64,000 bases of DNA from JAHDHW01 sp965220465 (GCA_965220465.1 CBDCPZ010000023.1:744001-808000), one strand, 5' to 3'. Counted from the first letter of the stretch, positions 7,274-18,080 are shown. The notes: generated by a model from the letters alone, not told the origin. Made by a program: numbers and translations.

Positions 7274-10200
7274 TTATCTAAACAATTGCAAATAACCTTT
7301 AAAAACTCGTTTTTCTTCATCGTTCAATTCCAACAGATAAAAATAAGCTCCATCCGGTAGATCAGTGCTATTGTTGTACGTCCCGCTCCATGTATTTCTA
7401 TAATTCAACTTTTCATAAACTAGATTCCCCCATCGATTGAAAATCCGAAGAATGCTTTCCGGATATTCTTCAATTCCCGCAATATAAAACACATCGTTAA
7501 TTCCATCTCTGTTTGCTGAAACAGCAGTAAAAATAAAAATATCAACACATTCAATCCACACACAAACGGAAGCCGTATCACATCCTGCTTCGGTACAAAC
7601 TTCGTAATAAAATGAATCAATTCGCTCGCAATATTCTTCACTAGCATTGTAAGTGACCGATCGATCAAGGTTTACCGTTGCTGTCCCCCACATGGGCTGA
7701 CTAATTATTTTTGTACTTGTAATTCTTCCCAAAAGGGTATCATTTGCCAGAATATTGATTACAACAGGAGTTCCCATATTTGTGGTATCGCAATCGTCTA
7801 ACGCAACCGGCGGGCTTAAACTTTCTTCAACAAATACACAAATATAAGTGGTATCACAAAATCCTAAATTATCGCATATTTCGATGCAAGTGGAGTCAAT
7901 TCCTACTTCAAGGCCGGTATATTCAACACAAAAGGTATTTTGGTCTAAAAAAAACTCTACAAAATCACCGGATTGATCAGGGCAAAAATTATCAATTGAA
8001 ACCACTGGTCCAGCTAATTCGGAAGTGTCGGGGCAATAGATGACTGTTTCGTTTATAAAAATAGTATCTTTTAAGAAGTCAGGAGTTGATAATAAACAAT
8101 TGTCAACATTGACGATCAAATCGAAGGTATTACAGTTTCCTAAAAAATCGCAAACTTCAATACAAGCGGTGTCAAAGCCAATGCTTTTTCCTTCAAAAAC
8201 AACACACAAATTGTCAATGTCCATTTCAAAAGATACTTTGGAGTTGAGAGTATCAGAGCACAAATTGGTCATTGTGGCAATTTCTCCAATTAGATTAAGG
8301 TCTTCTGCCGTGACGCAAAACTCCTTTATTTCATTGATGCAAACATTGTCTGAATTGGTACAAGCTACATCGACAATTAAAATATTATAACAATCCAATA
8401 AAGTATCAATAATGAGTATCTCATGATGGCCTGGCTCAAATTGAAGGGCAAAACCATTAGAAATTGAATCATTATTGCAACTTGCCAAAACGCCGGAATA
8501 CTGGCTTCCATTATCAAAAATCTGGCAATTAATCAAATTACTTATTGGTGTTGGAAAACAATATTCAGTATCGCTTAAACAGTTTTCTGCTTCCAAATTC
8601 AAGGAATCTATTCCTCCAAAAAAATTACAGGTATCTGAACATGTCGCCACAACAATCAAATCATTAAAAAGAGTACAACTATTTGAATCTGTAACAGTTA
8701 AGGCATAATTCCCGGAACTTATATCCGTCCTGTTTCCAATATTGTCATTACCTGAAATGTCGCTCCAATCGTAAGTATATGGAGGGGTTCCACCTGAAAC
8801 TTTTAATTCAATACTCCCTCCTAATCCACAATCGGGTTCAATGGTAAAAAGCAAGCCCAAGTCTTCTGGTTCGCTAATTTTAAAACATAAATAATCTATT
8901 TTACAATCATTTCCATCCAACAGATAAAGACAATAATCGCCGACAGGCAAGGACCCGTTTTCATAGATAAAAGTGCCATCTGTTATAATCGTATCAGCAT
9001 TGAAAACAAAAGAGGTATCAAAATTAATTTCAAAGTCTATGGCTCCATTTGCAGTTGAATTGCAGGTCGCATCTATAGTTTCAATCAAGTTAATTTCAGC
9101 ACTTCCAACATCATCTAAAAGAGCAAACTGGAAAAGCAACTCACAACTAGATGGATTATTTTCTCTAATTAAAACCTCATAAAAACCGGAAAATAATCCA
9201 TCTCTTGTGCTATCTGTTGTTATCAAACCATCTTGCCAAATAAAGGTATAATCTCCACTGCCATTTACAGTTTGTATTGAAACAGCGCCATTGTTTGAAC
9301 CACAATCCGGAAAAGTATCAACTATAAAATTAGCAGAAAGTGCGTTTTGCTCTTCAATTTCTACGGAAACAATACTCGAACAATCCGGGTTTAAAGGGTC
9401 TGTTATTGTTACAAAGTAAATACCTGATGAAAGGTCATTCCTGGAATTGGAAATTGTTAAATCTTCCCAGTGATATTCAAAATTAGCAGGGGTGAAAATT
9501 GCAGTTCCGTCTGCCTGTGAACAATTGGCAGGTGCAGTTGTATAATTTGCTTCAGCACCATTATCGTTTGTTATGATTATTTCTTCAAAAACCGAACAAT
9601 CAGCATTGATAGTATCTATGATTTCAACAATGTAAACTCCAAAAGGTAAATCAATCCTTGCATTGCCGAATCCTTGCACTGTTCCAAGGTCAGGAGTCCA
9701 ATTATAAAAATATGCGCCTTCCTCTTCAATATTAATCATTGCCGAGCCATCTTTTCCTCCACATTTGGCGGATGTTATTGAAATACTTGAAACGACTGGA
9801 GGAATGCAGCTGCAAGGGAAAATTTGAAAAGTTTCCAAAACCGAACACCCTCCATCATTGCCTGTCAATGTTATTGAAAACGAAGTAGTATCTAAAAGAG
9901 GAAGAATGGAAAAGGTCAATAAATTCCCTTGAATTTCATCATTTTCAAAAGTCCCGGTGGTATTGATAATATAGCTTTGAATTGGCTGATTGATTTGAAT
10001 TCCAAGGACATTTGAATTTCCTGAACAGTTTGTAAAATCATCAATTGGATTTAAAACTTCAGGAGTTTTATAAAAATCAACACTTACTTCTGCTGAATCA
10101 CGACAACCGGATGTATTTTGAATGATTAAATCATAGTTTGTCGTTTCCGTCGGATAGACATAAACACTGCTTCCGTATCCAATGATATTATTGTTTTCAT

Positions 10201-11032
10201 ACCAAGTCAATTGGTTTCCGGTTCCGCCGGTTAGTAATACCGAATCCCCTTCGCAAACGCCGGATGTAGAAGCATTGGCGTATTCATTGATTTGTTTTAC
10301 AAATATCTTAATTTCGTTGATTTCCCAACATCCATTGGAATCATAGCCTATAACCCGATAAGTTGTAGTAATCGGTGGATTGACAATCAATGTCTCTCCA
10401 ATGCCAAGGCTATCACCTGAAACCGATTCTTCCCAACGATAGGTTGTACCTCCACTTGCGGTTAAAATAACTTCTTCGTTTTCACAAACAAAGATTCCAG
10501 GAGATGGTGAAATTGATATAACAGGGTTGTTGAAAACACTAACTACAACTGTTGCAGTATCACCATTTGGTGGAAAATCATTATCAGTAACAATTACATC
10601 ATAAACATAAAAAGAGCCTGGAAATCCGTTGCTAAAAACTGGATTAGGTACATTATTCGCACTTAATGATCCGCCGGAAGGATTCCCAGGATTTGGAACC
10701 CATAAATAATTTTCACCACCTGAAGCGCTAAGTTGAAGATCCTCAAAAGGACAAACAAAACCATACGAGGGATCAACTGTGGCTGTAACCGGGCCTCCCT
10801 TAATTAATGAATATGATAGAGTTGATGAAATGGCTTTAGGAGTGTAAACTAAAAATGAGCTATCCCTAAAGAGATCATTAGAAGTTACAGTTGAATCAGA
10901 TTTTTTTGAATGATGAAATGCAGAAGGATGAGGTTTATCCCCGATATTCAGTTTATTGCTGAAGTAGGATTCCGGATAGAGAAAAGCAAATAAAACAAGA
11001 ATTATCCAAATATTATAGAATTCCTTTTCCAT
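7274..11032 (-). CDS. Giant gliding-motility/T9SS surface protein with SprB-like repeats
   Basis: This 1252-residue protein is probably exported through Sec and the type IX system and displayed on the cell surface. A hydrophobic N-terminal segment (about 8-20) acts as signal or anchor. Ig/PKD-like modules follow to about residue 400. Next come about five SprB-like repeats (roughly 405-800), each opening with a Cys-Gly rich turn and carrying 'L..G.Y.V.I.D....C'. Two tandem cysteine-rich modules (about 893-1073), an Ig-like module with 'VVINILANDTLLG' (1074-1164), and a C-terminal gliding-associated CHU_C domain (1165-1252: SANRDGINDVF, IFNRWGNLVYE, LPDGAYFYLLEL, FKGYLQLF) complete it. CHU_C domains direct secretion and attachment. 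Likely roles are adhesion or gliding; the ligand is unknown. There is no operon partner. Confidence 0.88.
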   Translation of the reverse strand: MEKEFYNIWIILVLFAFLYPESYFSNKLNIGDKPHPSAFHHSKKSDSTVTSNDLFRDSSFLVYTPKAISSTLSYSLIKGGPVTATVDPSYGFVCPFEDLQLSASGGENYLWVPNPGNPSGGSLSANNVPNPVFSNGFPGSFYVYDVIVTDNDFPPNGDTATVVVSVFNNPVISISPSPGIFVCENEEVILTASGGTTYRWEESVSGDSLGIGETLIVNPPITTTYRVIGYDSNGCWEINEIKIFVKQINEYANASTSGVCEGDSVLLTGGTGNQLTWYENNNIIGYGSSVYVYPTETTNYDLIIQNTSGCRDSAEVSVDFYKTPEVLNPIDDFTNCSGNSNVLGIQINQPIQSYIINTTGTFENDEIQGNLLTFSILPLLDTTSFSITLTGNDGGCSVLETFQIFPCSCIPPVVSSISITSAKCGGKDGSAMINIEEEGAYFYNWTPDLGTVQGFGNARIDLPFGVYIVEIIDTINADCSVFEEIIITNDNGAEANYTTAPANCSQADGTAIFTPANFEYHWEDLTISNSRNDLSSGIYFVTITDPLNPDCSSIVSVEIEEQNALSANFIVDTFPDCGSNNGAVSIQTVNGSGDYTFIWQDGLITTDSTRDGLFSGFYEVLIRENNPSSCELLFQFALLDDVGSAEINLIETIDATCNSTANGAIDFEINFDTSFVFNADTIITDGTFIYENGSLPVGDYCLYLLDGNDCKIDYLCFKISEPEDLGLLFTIEPDCGLGGSIELKVSGGTPPYTYDWSDISGNDNIGNRTDISSGNYALTVTDSNSCTLFNDLIVVATCSDTCNFFGGIDSLNLEAENCLSDTEYCFPTPISNLINCQIFDNGSQYSGVLASCNNDSISNGFALQFEPGHHEILIIDTLLDCYNILIVDVACTNSDNVCINEIKEFCVTAEDLNLIGEIATMTNLCSDTLNSKVSFEMDIDNLCVVFEGKSIGFDTACIEVCDFLGNCNTFDLIVNVDNCLLSTPDFLKDTIFINETVIYCPDTSELAGPVVSIDNFCPDQSGDFVEFFLDQNTFCVEYTGLEVGIDSTCIEICDNLGFCDTTYICVFVEESLSPPVALDDCDTTNMGTPVVINILANDTLLGRITSTKIISQPMWGTATVNLDRSVTYNASEEYCERIDSFYYEVCTEAGCDTASVCVWIECVDIFIFTAVSANRDGINDVFYIAGIEEYPESILRIFNRWGNLVYEKLNYRNTWSGTYNNSTDLPDGAYFYLLELNDEEKRVFKGYLQLFR

Positions 11033-11351
11033 ATTGAAGGGGAACCTTTTTGGTTACATTATTTTCAAAAAACAGTTGTTTTTAAACCCTTTAAGTACAT
11101 TTTCTAAAGTTCCAAAACCATACCATATTTTTTTAATATGAATTCCTAAAAAAACAAAAATGCATCGTAATTTCCAATTGAATTTTCAATATTGGAATAT
11201 ACAAAACCTTAATCCAGGCTAGGCATAAAAATATTTGGAGAACTATAAACCAACTTTACAACAAAGTAGATTTTGGAGGAATGATGTTGTTTAAGGTGTT
11301 TAGCGATCACATTTGTATTATAAAAAAAAGCAAATGCAGGTGTAATATGAC
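11033..11351. other. Spacer upstream of the giant surface protein
   Basis: No gene is seen. The stretch is AT-rich and must hold the promoter for the leftward giant protein, but no convincing TAnnTTTG box was found on that strand. Its far edge carries the terminator of the TlpA gene. Confidence 0.4.
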
Positions 11352-11381
11352 AAAAAAAAGAGAACCCGAATCAGGCTCTCT
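11352..11381 (-). terminator. Intrinsic terminator of the TPR-TlpA gene
   Basis: On the minus strand AGAGAGCC (11381-11374) pairs with GGTTCTCT (11366-11359) using one G-U pair. The loop is about seven bases and a run of eight U follows (A-run 11352-11359 on the plus strand). It starts about 20 bp past the stop codon at 11402. Confidence 0.85.
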
Positions 11382-11401
11382 TGGTTGTATTTTAAAAATT
11401 T

Positions 11402-13342
11402 TTAAGGCATAGTCTTTTCATTGGAACCTGCTTCTTTAGCCATGTCAATCATCATCGAAAGTTCGGAAAGAAGGTTAGCATTGTTTCCACTAAATCCCAC
11501 GCTTTTGAAGCGAATATTTCCATTTTTATCAACAACAAATTTGGTAGGAATACCACTTACTTTGAACTTGGCTACAATTTCGTTTTCGTTGTCCATCAAA
11601 ACATTAAAATTATATCCTTTTTCCGTCATAAAATTCTGAGCATTTTCTTCTTTGTTTTCCTCTTTTTCCCAGGTATCTATAAACAAGAAAACTACATCAT
11701 CACTATTTTTATATTTATCAACTGCATTCTGCATCCCTGGGAAAGAGGCTTTGCAAGGTCCACACCATGTTGCCCAAAAATCTAAAACTACTACTTTGCC
11801 TTTTAGATCACTCAATGCCACCTTTTCACCATTTAGATTAACCAAAGCAAAATCTGGTGATTTTTCTTCAATCATTTTTCCTTTCAGGTCCTCCATTTTC
11901 TTTTCATCTGCCATTGATTGCAAAAAAGCCATGTTTTTTTCTAAAGCAGTTTCTAAGGTGTTGTTTTCTATATAGGCACGCTGGTATTGCTCTTTCATTT
12001 TATCAGTTGCGACTCCTCTTGCGATTAGCGTTTGAAGCTCTGACTCAACTGCTTTTGAGCCATTCAATTTTTCGAGATAAATAAAATATAGCTCAGTTAT
12101 TCCTCCATTTTTAAAATCACTTGCTTCGCATGCAATCTTCTGGTATTTGAGCGCCTCGTTGTAATCACCTTCATGATAAGCGCATAATGCGTAGGTGTCA
12201 GCATACATTCCGTAAGAATATTTTAATTGCTTTTTCCATTGGTTCTTAGTCATGGATGCAGGTTTTGACACTCCTGATTCCATTTCAGATTCAATTAAAT
12301 CCAATGATTGTTTCGACAATTCTCTTCCTTTAGCAGCATTTTTCGGAGTAGCATAAATGCTTTCGCCTGAAAGAGGCCAGGCAATGTTATTTAAAATACT
12401 TGCTTTGACGGTTGGATCCTTTATTAACTTAAAAAAGGTATTAAATTTTGCCCAGTCTTCCATTTTACCATACTCCAAAGCTACATTTCTATTGATTCGA
12501 TCCATTGGAGGAGGAGACGTTTCTTTATCACCAAATTTTAATTGAATATTTGAGTAAATTTCTAGTTTCTCTTCCAGGATTTTTGTATTGTAAAAAGAAT
12601 TCACCAAATTTCTTTGTGCCAGTTCACCTTCAGGATATTCTTCCACGATTTTCGTATCTATCGCTTTTGAGGCTTCATCATCACCAATATTAGAATATAT
12701 TGAACTGATCGTCAATAAGTCGTCCTCATCTAGAGGATTCATGCGGAGTGTTTTAATCAATTCTTTACATTCGTTCAGCACTTGTTCATCTTTAGCTTTA
12801 GCAGCGTAAAATGAATAGTTTTGTAAATATTTTCCCTCTATTTTAGCTTCTGGAAATTGACTATATTCTTTTTGTAAATAAACCAAAGCTTTTTCGTTAT
12901 TGCGTTCTAGTCCTACGGTTCGATAATAATTTCCATAGATCGAAGCCAAACTTGCAAACGCTCCTGGCTGAGGTGTTTTTCTATCCTTTTGATAAATCAC
13001 AGCGGCATATCCATCGCCATTATTATCATCTTTTTTATCATCAGCACTCAATGAAATAAAAACAACTTTTGCATCTTTTGAAGTCTGTATCGTGCTAGAA
13101 TAAGCATTGTTTTTTATTTGCAAATATATTTCAGTAGCGATTGGTCCGTCCTCTGAAAATTCATAACAAATAGCTTCAATTTTTTCTACTCTTTGAAGGT
13201 CTGTCCCAATGGAGTTGTATGTTATTTGAATTTTTTCGCCAGGAACCGGATTTGCTGGTTCGAAAGTTAAGTTTTGGCTAATGAGAAGGTTGGTTGAGAA
13301 CACCATAATAATGGCGAAAAACAGGGGGAGATATTTTTTCAT
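11402..13342 (-). CDS. TPR-containing TlpA-family thiol-disulfide oxidoreductase
   Basis: This 646-residue protein has a signal peptide (1-22, cleaved after LLIS-Q), so it is periplasmic. An Ig-like N-terminal region (about 25-120) is followed by helical tetratricopeptide-like repeats (about 125-470) and a C-terminal thioredoxin fold (about 492-635). The redox motif is FWATWCGPCKASFP, with Cys527 and Cys530. The cis-proline region is VSGIPTKFVVDKNG. TlpA-type proteins reduce disulfides of exported proteins, for example during cytochrome c maturation. The large N-terminal half suggests a dedicated binding partner. A strong terminator follows the gene, and 149 bp separate it from the 1511-residue gene upstream. 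Confidence 0.88.
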   Translation of the reverse strand: MKKYLPLFFAIIMVFSTNLLISQNLTFEPANPVPGEKIQITYNSIGTDLQRVEKIEAICYEFSEDGPIATEIYLQIKNNAYSSTIQTSKDAKVVFISLSADDKKDDNNGDGYAAVIYQKDRKTPQPGAFASLASIYGNYYRTVGLERNNEKALVYLQKEYSQFPEAKIEGKYLQNYSFYAAKAKDEQVLNECKELIKTLRMNPLDEDDLLTISSIYSNIGDDEASKAIDTKIVEEYPEGELAQRNLVNSFYNTKILEEKLEIYSNIQLKFGDKETSPPPMDRINRNVALEYGKMEDWAKFNTFFKLIKDPTVKASILNNIAWPLSGESIYATPKNAAKGRELSKQSLDLIESEMESGVSKPASMTKNQWKKQLKYSYGMYADTYALCAYHEGDYNEALKYQKIACEASDFKNGGITELYFIYLEKLNGSKAVESELQTLIARGVATDKMKEQYQRAYIENNTLETALEKNMAFLQSMADEKKMEDLKGKMIEEKSPDFALVNLNGEKVALSDLKGKVVVLDFWATWCGPCKASFPGMQNAVDKYKNSDDVVFLFIDTWEKEENKEENAQNFMTEKGYNFNVLMDNENEIVAKFKVSGIPTKFVVDKNGNIRFKSVGFSGNNANLLSELSMMIDMAKEAGSNEKTMP

Positions 13343-13491
13343 TTTGCAATATTTTGGTTAAAAATGAAGGCTAGACTCTTCTTGTTTACAAGATATGGAA
13401 GATTTTAAAATTAATTTCCCCCATTATTCATAAAGACAATTTTAAGACAATTGCAAATAGGACTTCAATGAAAAGGAAGAAAAGTTTGTTT

Positions 13492-16400
13492 TTATTGATT
13501 TTTAGCAGCTCGTATTCGATTGACAAACATTTGTGCAGTACCCTGATTCACCGGTGCAATTTCATAAAATTCGCCATCGTCCATTTTAATCGTTGTATCC
13601 TTTTTCTTCAGATTAAGTAGTTCTTCATTGAACTTTTCATTATTGGAAGTAGTGCTCAAAATACCCTGCTTGTATCCAAAAAAGTAATAATATTCACTCG
13701 GAGATTTTATGTAAATATATAAACGGTCATCTTCATTAGTCGGCATTTTAAATTCGACATATCCTTCAACCATTCTATTAATTACTTCTCCGTCAATGCT
13801 CGCTAAACCCAGTTTTTGATCCGTCGATATAAAGGATTGGTATTCAGCATTCCAATTCATTTTCAGGTTGCTGAAAAGGAATTCAAATTTTCCATATTTA
13901 CTTGGGAGATCGAGCCCGGTATTTTTCATTTTATTGACAGCGGCGGTATAATCTTTATCATTTGGAATAAATTCGCGGAGCGCCATTTCATAATACTCGC
14001 CATCTTTTAAGTAATCGACAACCTGCGCATCAAAACTGCTGGACTGAAGATCTGAAGCGATAATTTTCAACAACTTATCAGGAATTACCGCATCAATTCC
14101 GGCCATCATCGTAAAATTCATTTCTGTAAGTCCCGGCTCAGAAAAACCATCCATTTGAATGGTGCTATCCGGAAATGTAGTTTCTACTTTTCCCGCAGCG
14201 AAAACGTTGATATATTTCAGACCCGATCCAATATTTATTTTTCCTTCGGCTTCAATCTTTCCGGTTTTATTAAAATAACTCAACCTATTGCCATAAACGG
14301 TATTTGCTACCATTTTGGTGGAGTCTCCAAAATTGAATTTGTCTTTAATTCTATCATATTTAAAAATTCCGGTCTTTTCTCCTTTGGCTTCCATGATGAT
14401 CCGGTCCTTCCTCAAATAAAGTGGCATCATGATACTCGGGTACATTTTAGCAGAAGATTTACTTAAATATATACCTGTTCTTAATGGATCTCCCTGGTAG
14501 TTTTTAGGGACATCATAGGTTATTGCAAGGTCGTTTTTATCACCTTCAAAGTGCACCGAAAACCAGTTTTTTCCAGGAATATTTGGAGCATCAAGGCGAG
14601 CAAAACCACCAAAAGTTAAGTTTTTAGATTCAGCACTCAAATTTATTTTGCCACGATATTCGGTTTTGTGATCGATATAAAAACTATCTATTTCCGTAAC
14701 TTCCCCATCAGCGCGCGTAACTGTTTCTTTTTCACTACGTTTGCCTTTTCCAACTCTGGTTCCTATAATATTGGCAAATTCGATTTCCTGCTGCCGCTTA
14801 CCAATATTATATTCATAAAAACCAGTTGCCCGATAATCTTTTTTTCCAATCAAATTAACGGTAGCCCTATTGATTACGTGATATTTGTTTATAGTGTTTG
14901 CGACAATTTTGGCGTTATAAAGGGTATCCATAATCCCTCCTTTGCTAATTTCAACTTTGCCATCTTCGGTGTAAACAAATGCATCGCAAGTTTGAATTAC
15001 TTCTACTCCTCCAATTTTCAGTTCGTTTGTTTTCAAATCATAAAAAGCGGTTTCTCCTCTATAAGTCAAAGAGTCTTTTTCCGGATGAATTGAAGTAAAA
15101 ACTCCTTTGCCTCCGCTTTCATTTTTAAAAGTGATGGTTTCTTCTTTCATATCCCAAACAAAATCATTGAGCGAAGTGATATATTTGTTATAAGGCATGG
15201 TGGTCATAGTAGAATCAGCATTTGCTCTGATTTTTCCTATTTGGTCATCAAAATTAAGGTCTGCATTTACATTTCGCGTATCCAAAGCGAGATCATCAAA
15301 TCCTACTGTTTTAATCCTCACTGTGGATGTATCGGAAAATGCAGAAAATGCTTTAAACGAAATCAAGTCAGAAATCAAACTTCCTTTATCCCAGTCCAGC
15401 ACCCCGCGTCCTCTCAAACCATCTGGCGTCAAAATTAGCGTTCCTTCCAAAGTGGTTTCACTGTTTTTAAATAATTCAAAAGCCTTTTCTTTGGTTCTGA
15501 TATACATACTATCCCTATAAGGTTTCCAATCAATACTCACATCCAAACCCAAGGCCTGAGGTACTTCCACGGCACTTTCGCGATCTTCGACCAAATCAAA
15601 ACGCTCAGCTGTTGCGAGCATCTGTTTTGGTTTAAAAATGATATCTTCTGAATTAATCGTTGCTCCCAAATAAGAAATTGCCCCTTTTCCTAAAAGTCCT
15701 TTATTGCTCAGTTCAATATCGCCTTTGTACCCTCCTTTTTCTGAATATGCCGGAAAACCATCTTCTGGTGTTTTAGTCGCAAAACCGAAGGATTCATCTT
15801 CAAGCAAGGAGATCGTTTCTTTGAACTCTGGAAAGATATTGGCAGACACCAGTCTGCCTTTAAAAGTCAAATCTTCTTTTGTATAATTATCCAGGCCGTT
15901 AAAACTGAATTTTTCCAATTCAAAATAAAAGGAATCCCGGTCATAGCTTCCTCCTTGAGTGTCCATATAATCATAAAAAACAAAAGATGGACCTTTGCTT
16001 TGAAAGGAAGGGAAAATTGGAATGTCTTCTCTTCCGGATTTATTAGAAGGCGCATCAATCAGCAAGACGCCATGCGCATGTTCAATTCGCGAACCGATAG
16101 ACAAAGCAATAGGTTGATCGTATTCATCTTTTGCTTCGGTAGGAATGAAAAAATCAAAATATCGGACAGAGTCCAATTCGATATGGTTTTTGTCATAAAT
16201 GTAGGTGAAGTCCTTACCAGATAAAATACTAAATCCGGCAAATACTTTACCGTCAAAATCCATATTCCGATTTTCTTTAAAAATTACCTGATGGCGAAGC
16301 GGTCTAACAGCTACACGCTGTTTTGCGCTAAGCTGAATTGAAGCTACGCCATTAGCAGTAATTGTGTTGTCTTTCAGTGAAAGGATGGCATTTGTGCTAT

Positions 16401-18027
16401 CCACCTCAGAAGTGATTTTTAAAACATCATAATCTACTTTGCCTTGATAAGCATTGGCATAATGAAACACTTTATCTTTTACTTCGACGATTTGCTTATC
16501 ACTATCATAATTGACAAAGCCATTCGCAACCAAATCGTAAAGCAAACTTTGGATGCTGGTAACATCAAAACGAGGATTTAACTTTTGAGCGAGGTTGTTG
16601 GCACTTACCTCGGTTCCTTCCTGGTCAGCATACACTTTTAATGTAGCCAATGGATTTGTTGTGGAAATATTCTGTATTCGGCGGTAATCTCCTTCTTCAA
16701 AATATTTCAATGATTCGAAAATCACTTTTTTATTCGTTTTTGAAAATCCAATACCTCGCTGCCCTAGTACAATGGAATCGTTGTTCATGTACCAATCAAT
16801 ATTATCAACATCAATATTAAATTGGTGAAGCGAATTGAAAAATGGATTTCGATCACTTCCACGTTTTCCCCGATTCAGATTCAGCTCTTTGTTTGGAATG
16901 TCGAATTTGATATTTGCAGAAGGATGGTACAGTGAATCTTTGTCAAAATAAAGGGTGCTTTCAGCTCGTTCGGCAGCAATTCTTTCTCCTTTTCTAATGA
17001 CAAAAAGTTCTGCATTTGCATCAAACTGAAGTTTATTGTTTTCATCAAAAACGGTAATTTTTGCTTTGTTGTCTTTCGAACCGAATCCGTAAACAGTCGT
17101 TCCATTTAATTTGAATCCGCCTTTATATTTTAACCCACCGCCAATGTTATTGATTTCCAATATATCTTCTTTCGATTCGAATCGAGGGTAGGATCCTTCC
17201 AAAGAATTACTTGAGGCTACTATTTTGTCAGTAAATGAACCCTCAACAGCTCCTGCAGGAAAAAGCTCAGGATAAAAAAGTTTGACTGATTTAACGTCGT
17301 AAATACTCTTTTTGACCTCAATCTCATAATCTGATAAAACACAATAAATACTATCAGCTAAACCAAATCGCGCCCAGGTAACTTTTCCTCCCGTTCCTTT
17401 CCACATCTCCTCAACGGGGAAATAGGCGCCGGATGTCCCGTAAATCGCAATGGAATCTTCTTTCCGGCTTCCAAAAAGATCTAGTTCTTTGTATTCTATA
17501 CTCGGATTTTTGTCTTCATATTTTAATGTGAAATCATCTGCGACAGCGGTCCAGGTTACACCTGAGGTAGAATACCTGATCGTTTTTTTATCAAAAAAAT
17601 CAAATGAAAAAGCTAAATAATCTTTATAAGGAGTAAGTCTTCGATTTTCAATATCGCCCAGTATTTGATCTAACACTTTATGCCAATCAATGAATCGTTG
17701 AGCTCCGTTTTCTCCTTTTTTAATAATCGTCAAACACTGCAAATAATCAACAAAATAGGGTTTCGCAGTCATTTTTTGGGTAAGCATCATGTTCCCGGTT
17801 GTCCTGATCTGAACAAACTCATCCTGTGAGAAGGCCCCTCCTTCAAATTGAGCTTCAAAATCTTTGTAAATATCCTCCATCGTCTTTTGCTTACTGGAAG
17901 TCATATAAGTTTTCAATTGGTCCAAAAACTCAGTTTGCACTTCTGAAAATTCAGTTAATCGTTGAGCAAAAGTTGTAGATAAAAAGAAAAAAGAAAAAAT
18001 TATGGTGAGGTGTACATGACGTATCAT
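13492..18027 (-). CDS. Very large secreted protein of unknown function (1511 residues)
   Basis: I cannot assign this to a named family. A signal peptide (1-21, ending FAQ) indicates export. The N-terminal 130 residues look helical. The rest alternates short strands with conserved-looking turns such as GLRGRGVLDWDKGSLISD and GLLGKGAISYLGATINSE, repeated with variation. Phrases like 'AERAESTLYFDKDSLYH' recall the OstA/LptA-LptD-type beta-repeat proteins that handle lipid transport, but the likeness is by eye only. There is no transmembrane helix after the signal and no T9SS tail. The start is an ATG with no competing frame. It stands 53 bp downstream of prmA on the same strand and may be cotranscribed with prmA-folD. 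A periplasmic or outer-membrane-associated scaffold is the best guess. Confidence 0.8.
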   Translation of the reverse strand: MIRHVHLTIIFSFFFLSTTFAQRLTEFSEVQTEFLDQLKTYMTSSKQKTMEDIYKDFEAQFEGGAFSQDEFVQIRTTGNMMLTQKMTAKPYFVDYLQCLTIIKKGENGAQRFIDWHKVLDQILGDIENRRLTPYKDYLAFSFDFFDKKTIRYSTSGVTWTAVADDFTLKYEDKNPSIEYKELDLFGSRKEDSIAIYGTSGAYFPVEEMWKGTGGKVTWARFGLADSIYCVLSDYEIEVKKSIYDVKSVKLFYPELFPAGAVEGSFTDKIVASSNSLEGSYPRFESKEDILEINNIGGGLKYKGGFKLNGTTVYGFGSKDNKAKITVFDENNKLQFDANAELFVIRKGERIAAERAESTLYFDKDSLYHPSANIKFDIPNKELNLNRGKRGSDRNPFFNSLHQFNIDVDNIDWYMNNDSIVLGQRGIGFSKTNKKVIFESLKYFEEGDYRRIQNISTTNPLATLKVYADQEGTEVSANNLAQKLNPRFDVTSIQSLLYDLVANGFVNYDSDKQIVEVKDKVFHYANAYQGKVDYDVLKITSEVDSTNAILSLKDNTITANGVASIQLSAKQRVAVRPLRHQVIFKENRNMDFDGKVFAGFSILSGKDFTYIYDKNHIELDSVRYFDFFIPTEAKDEYDQPIALSIGSRIEHAHGVLLIDAPSNKSGREDIPIFPSFQSKGPSFVFYDYMDTQGGSYDRDSFYFELEKFSFNGLDNYTKEDLTFKGRLVSANIFPEFKETISLLEDESFGFATKTPEDGFPAYSEKGGYKGDIELSNKGLLGKGAISYLGATINSEDIIFKPKQMLATAERFDLVEDRESAVEVPQALGLDVSIDWKPYRDSMYIRTKEKAFELFKNSETTLEGTLILTPDGLRGRGVLDWDKGSLISDLISFKAFSAFSDTSTVRIKTVGFDDLALDTRNVNADLNFDDQIGKIRANADSTMTTMPYNKYITSLNDFVWDMKEETITFKNESGGKGVFTSIHPEKDSLTYRGETAFYDLKTNELKIGGVEVIQTCDAFVYTEDGKVEISKGGIMDTLYNAKIVANTINKYHVINRATVNLIGKKDYRATGFYEYNIGKRQQEIEFANIIGTRVGKGKRSEKETVTRADGEVTEIDSFYIDHKTEYRGKINLSAESKNLTFGGFARLDAPNIPGKNWFSVHFEGDKNDLAITYDVPKNYQGDPLRTGIYLSKSSAKMYPSIMMPLYLRKDRIIMEAKGEKTGIFKYDRIKDKFNFGDSTKMVANTVYGNRLSYFNKTGKIEAEGKINIGSGLKYINVFAAGKVETTFPDSTIQMDGFSEPGLTEMNFTMMAGIDAVIPDKLLKIIASDLQSSSFDAQVVDYLKDGEYYEMALREFIPNDKDYTAAVNKMKNTGLDLPSKYGKFEFLFSNLKMNWNAEYQSFISTDQKLGLASIDGEVINRMVEGYVEFKMPTNEDDRLYIYIKSPSEYYYFFGYKQGILSTTSNNEKFNEELLNLKKKDTTIKMDDGEFYEIAPVNQGTAQMFVNRIRAAKNQ

Positions 18028-18080
18028 ATTGTTGAATATCGGTTTGTTAGTGTAAATGAAACTGCTTAGCTATCAAAACT

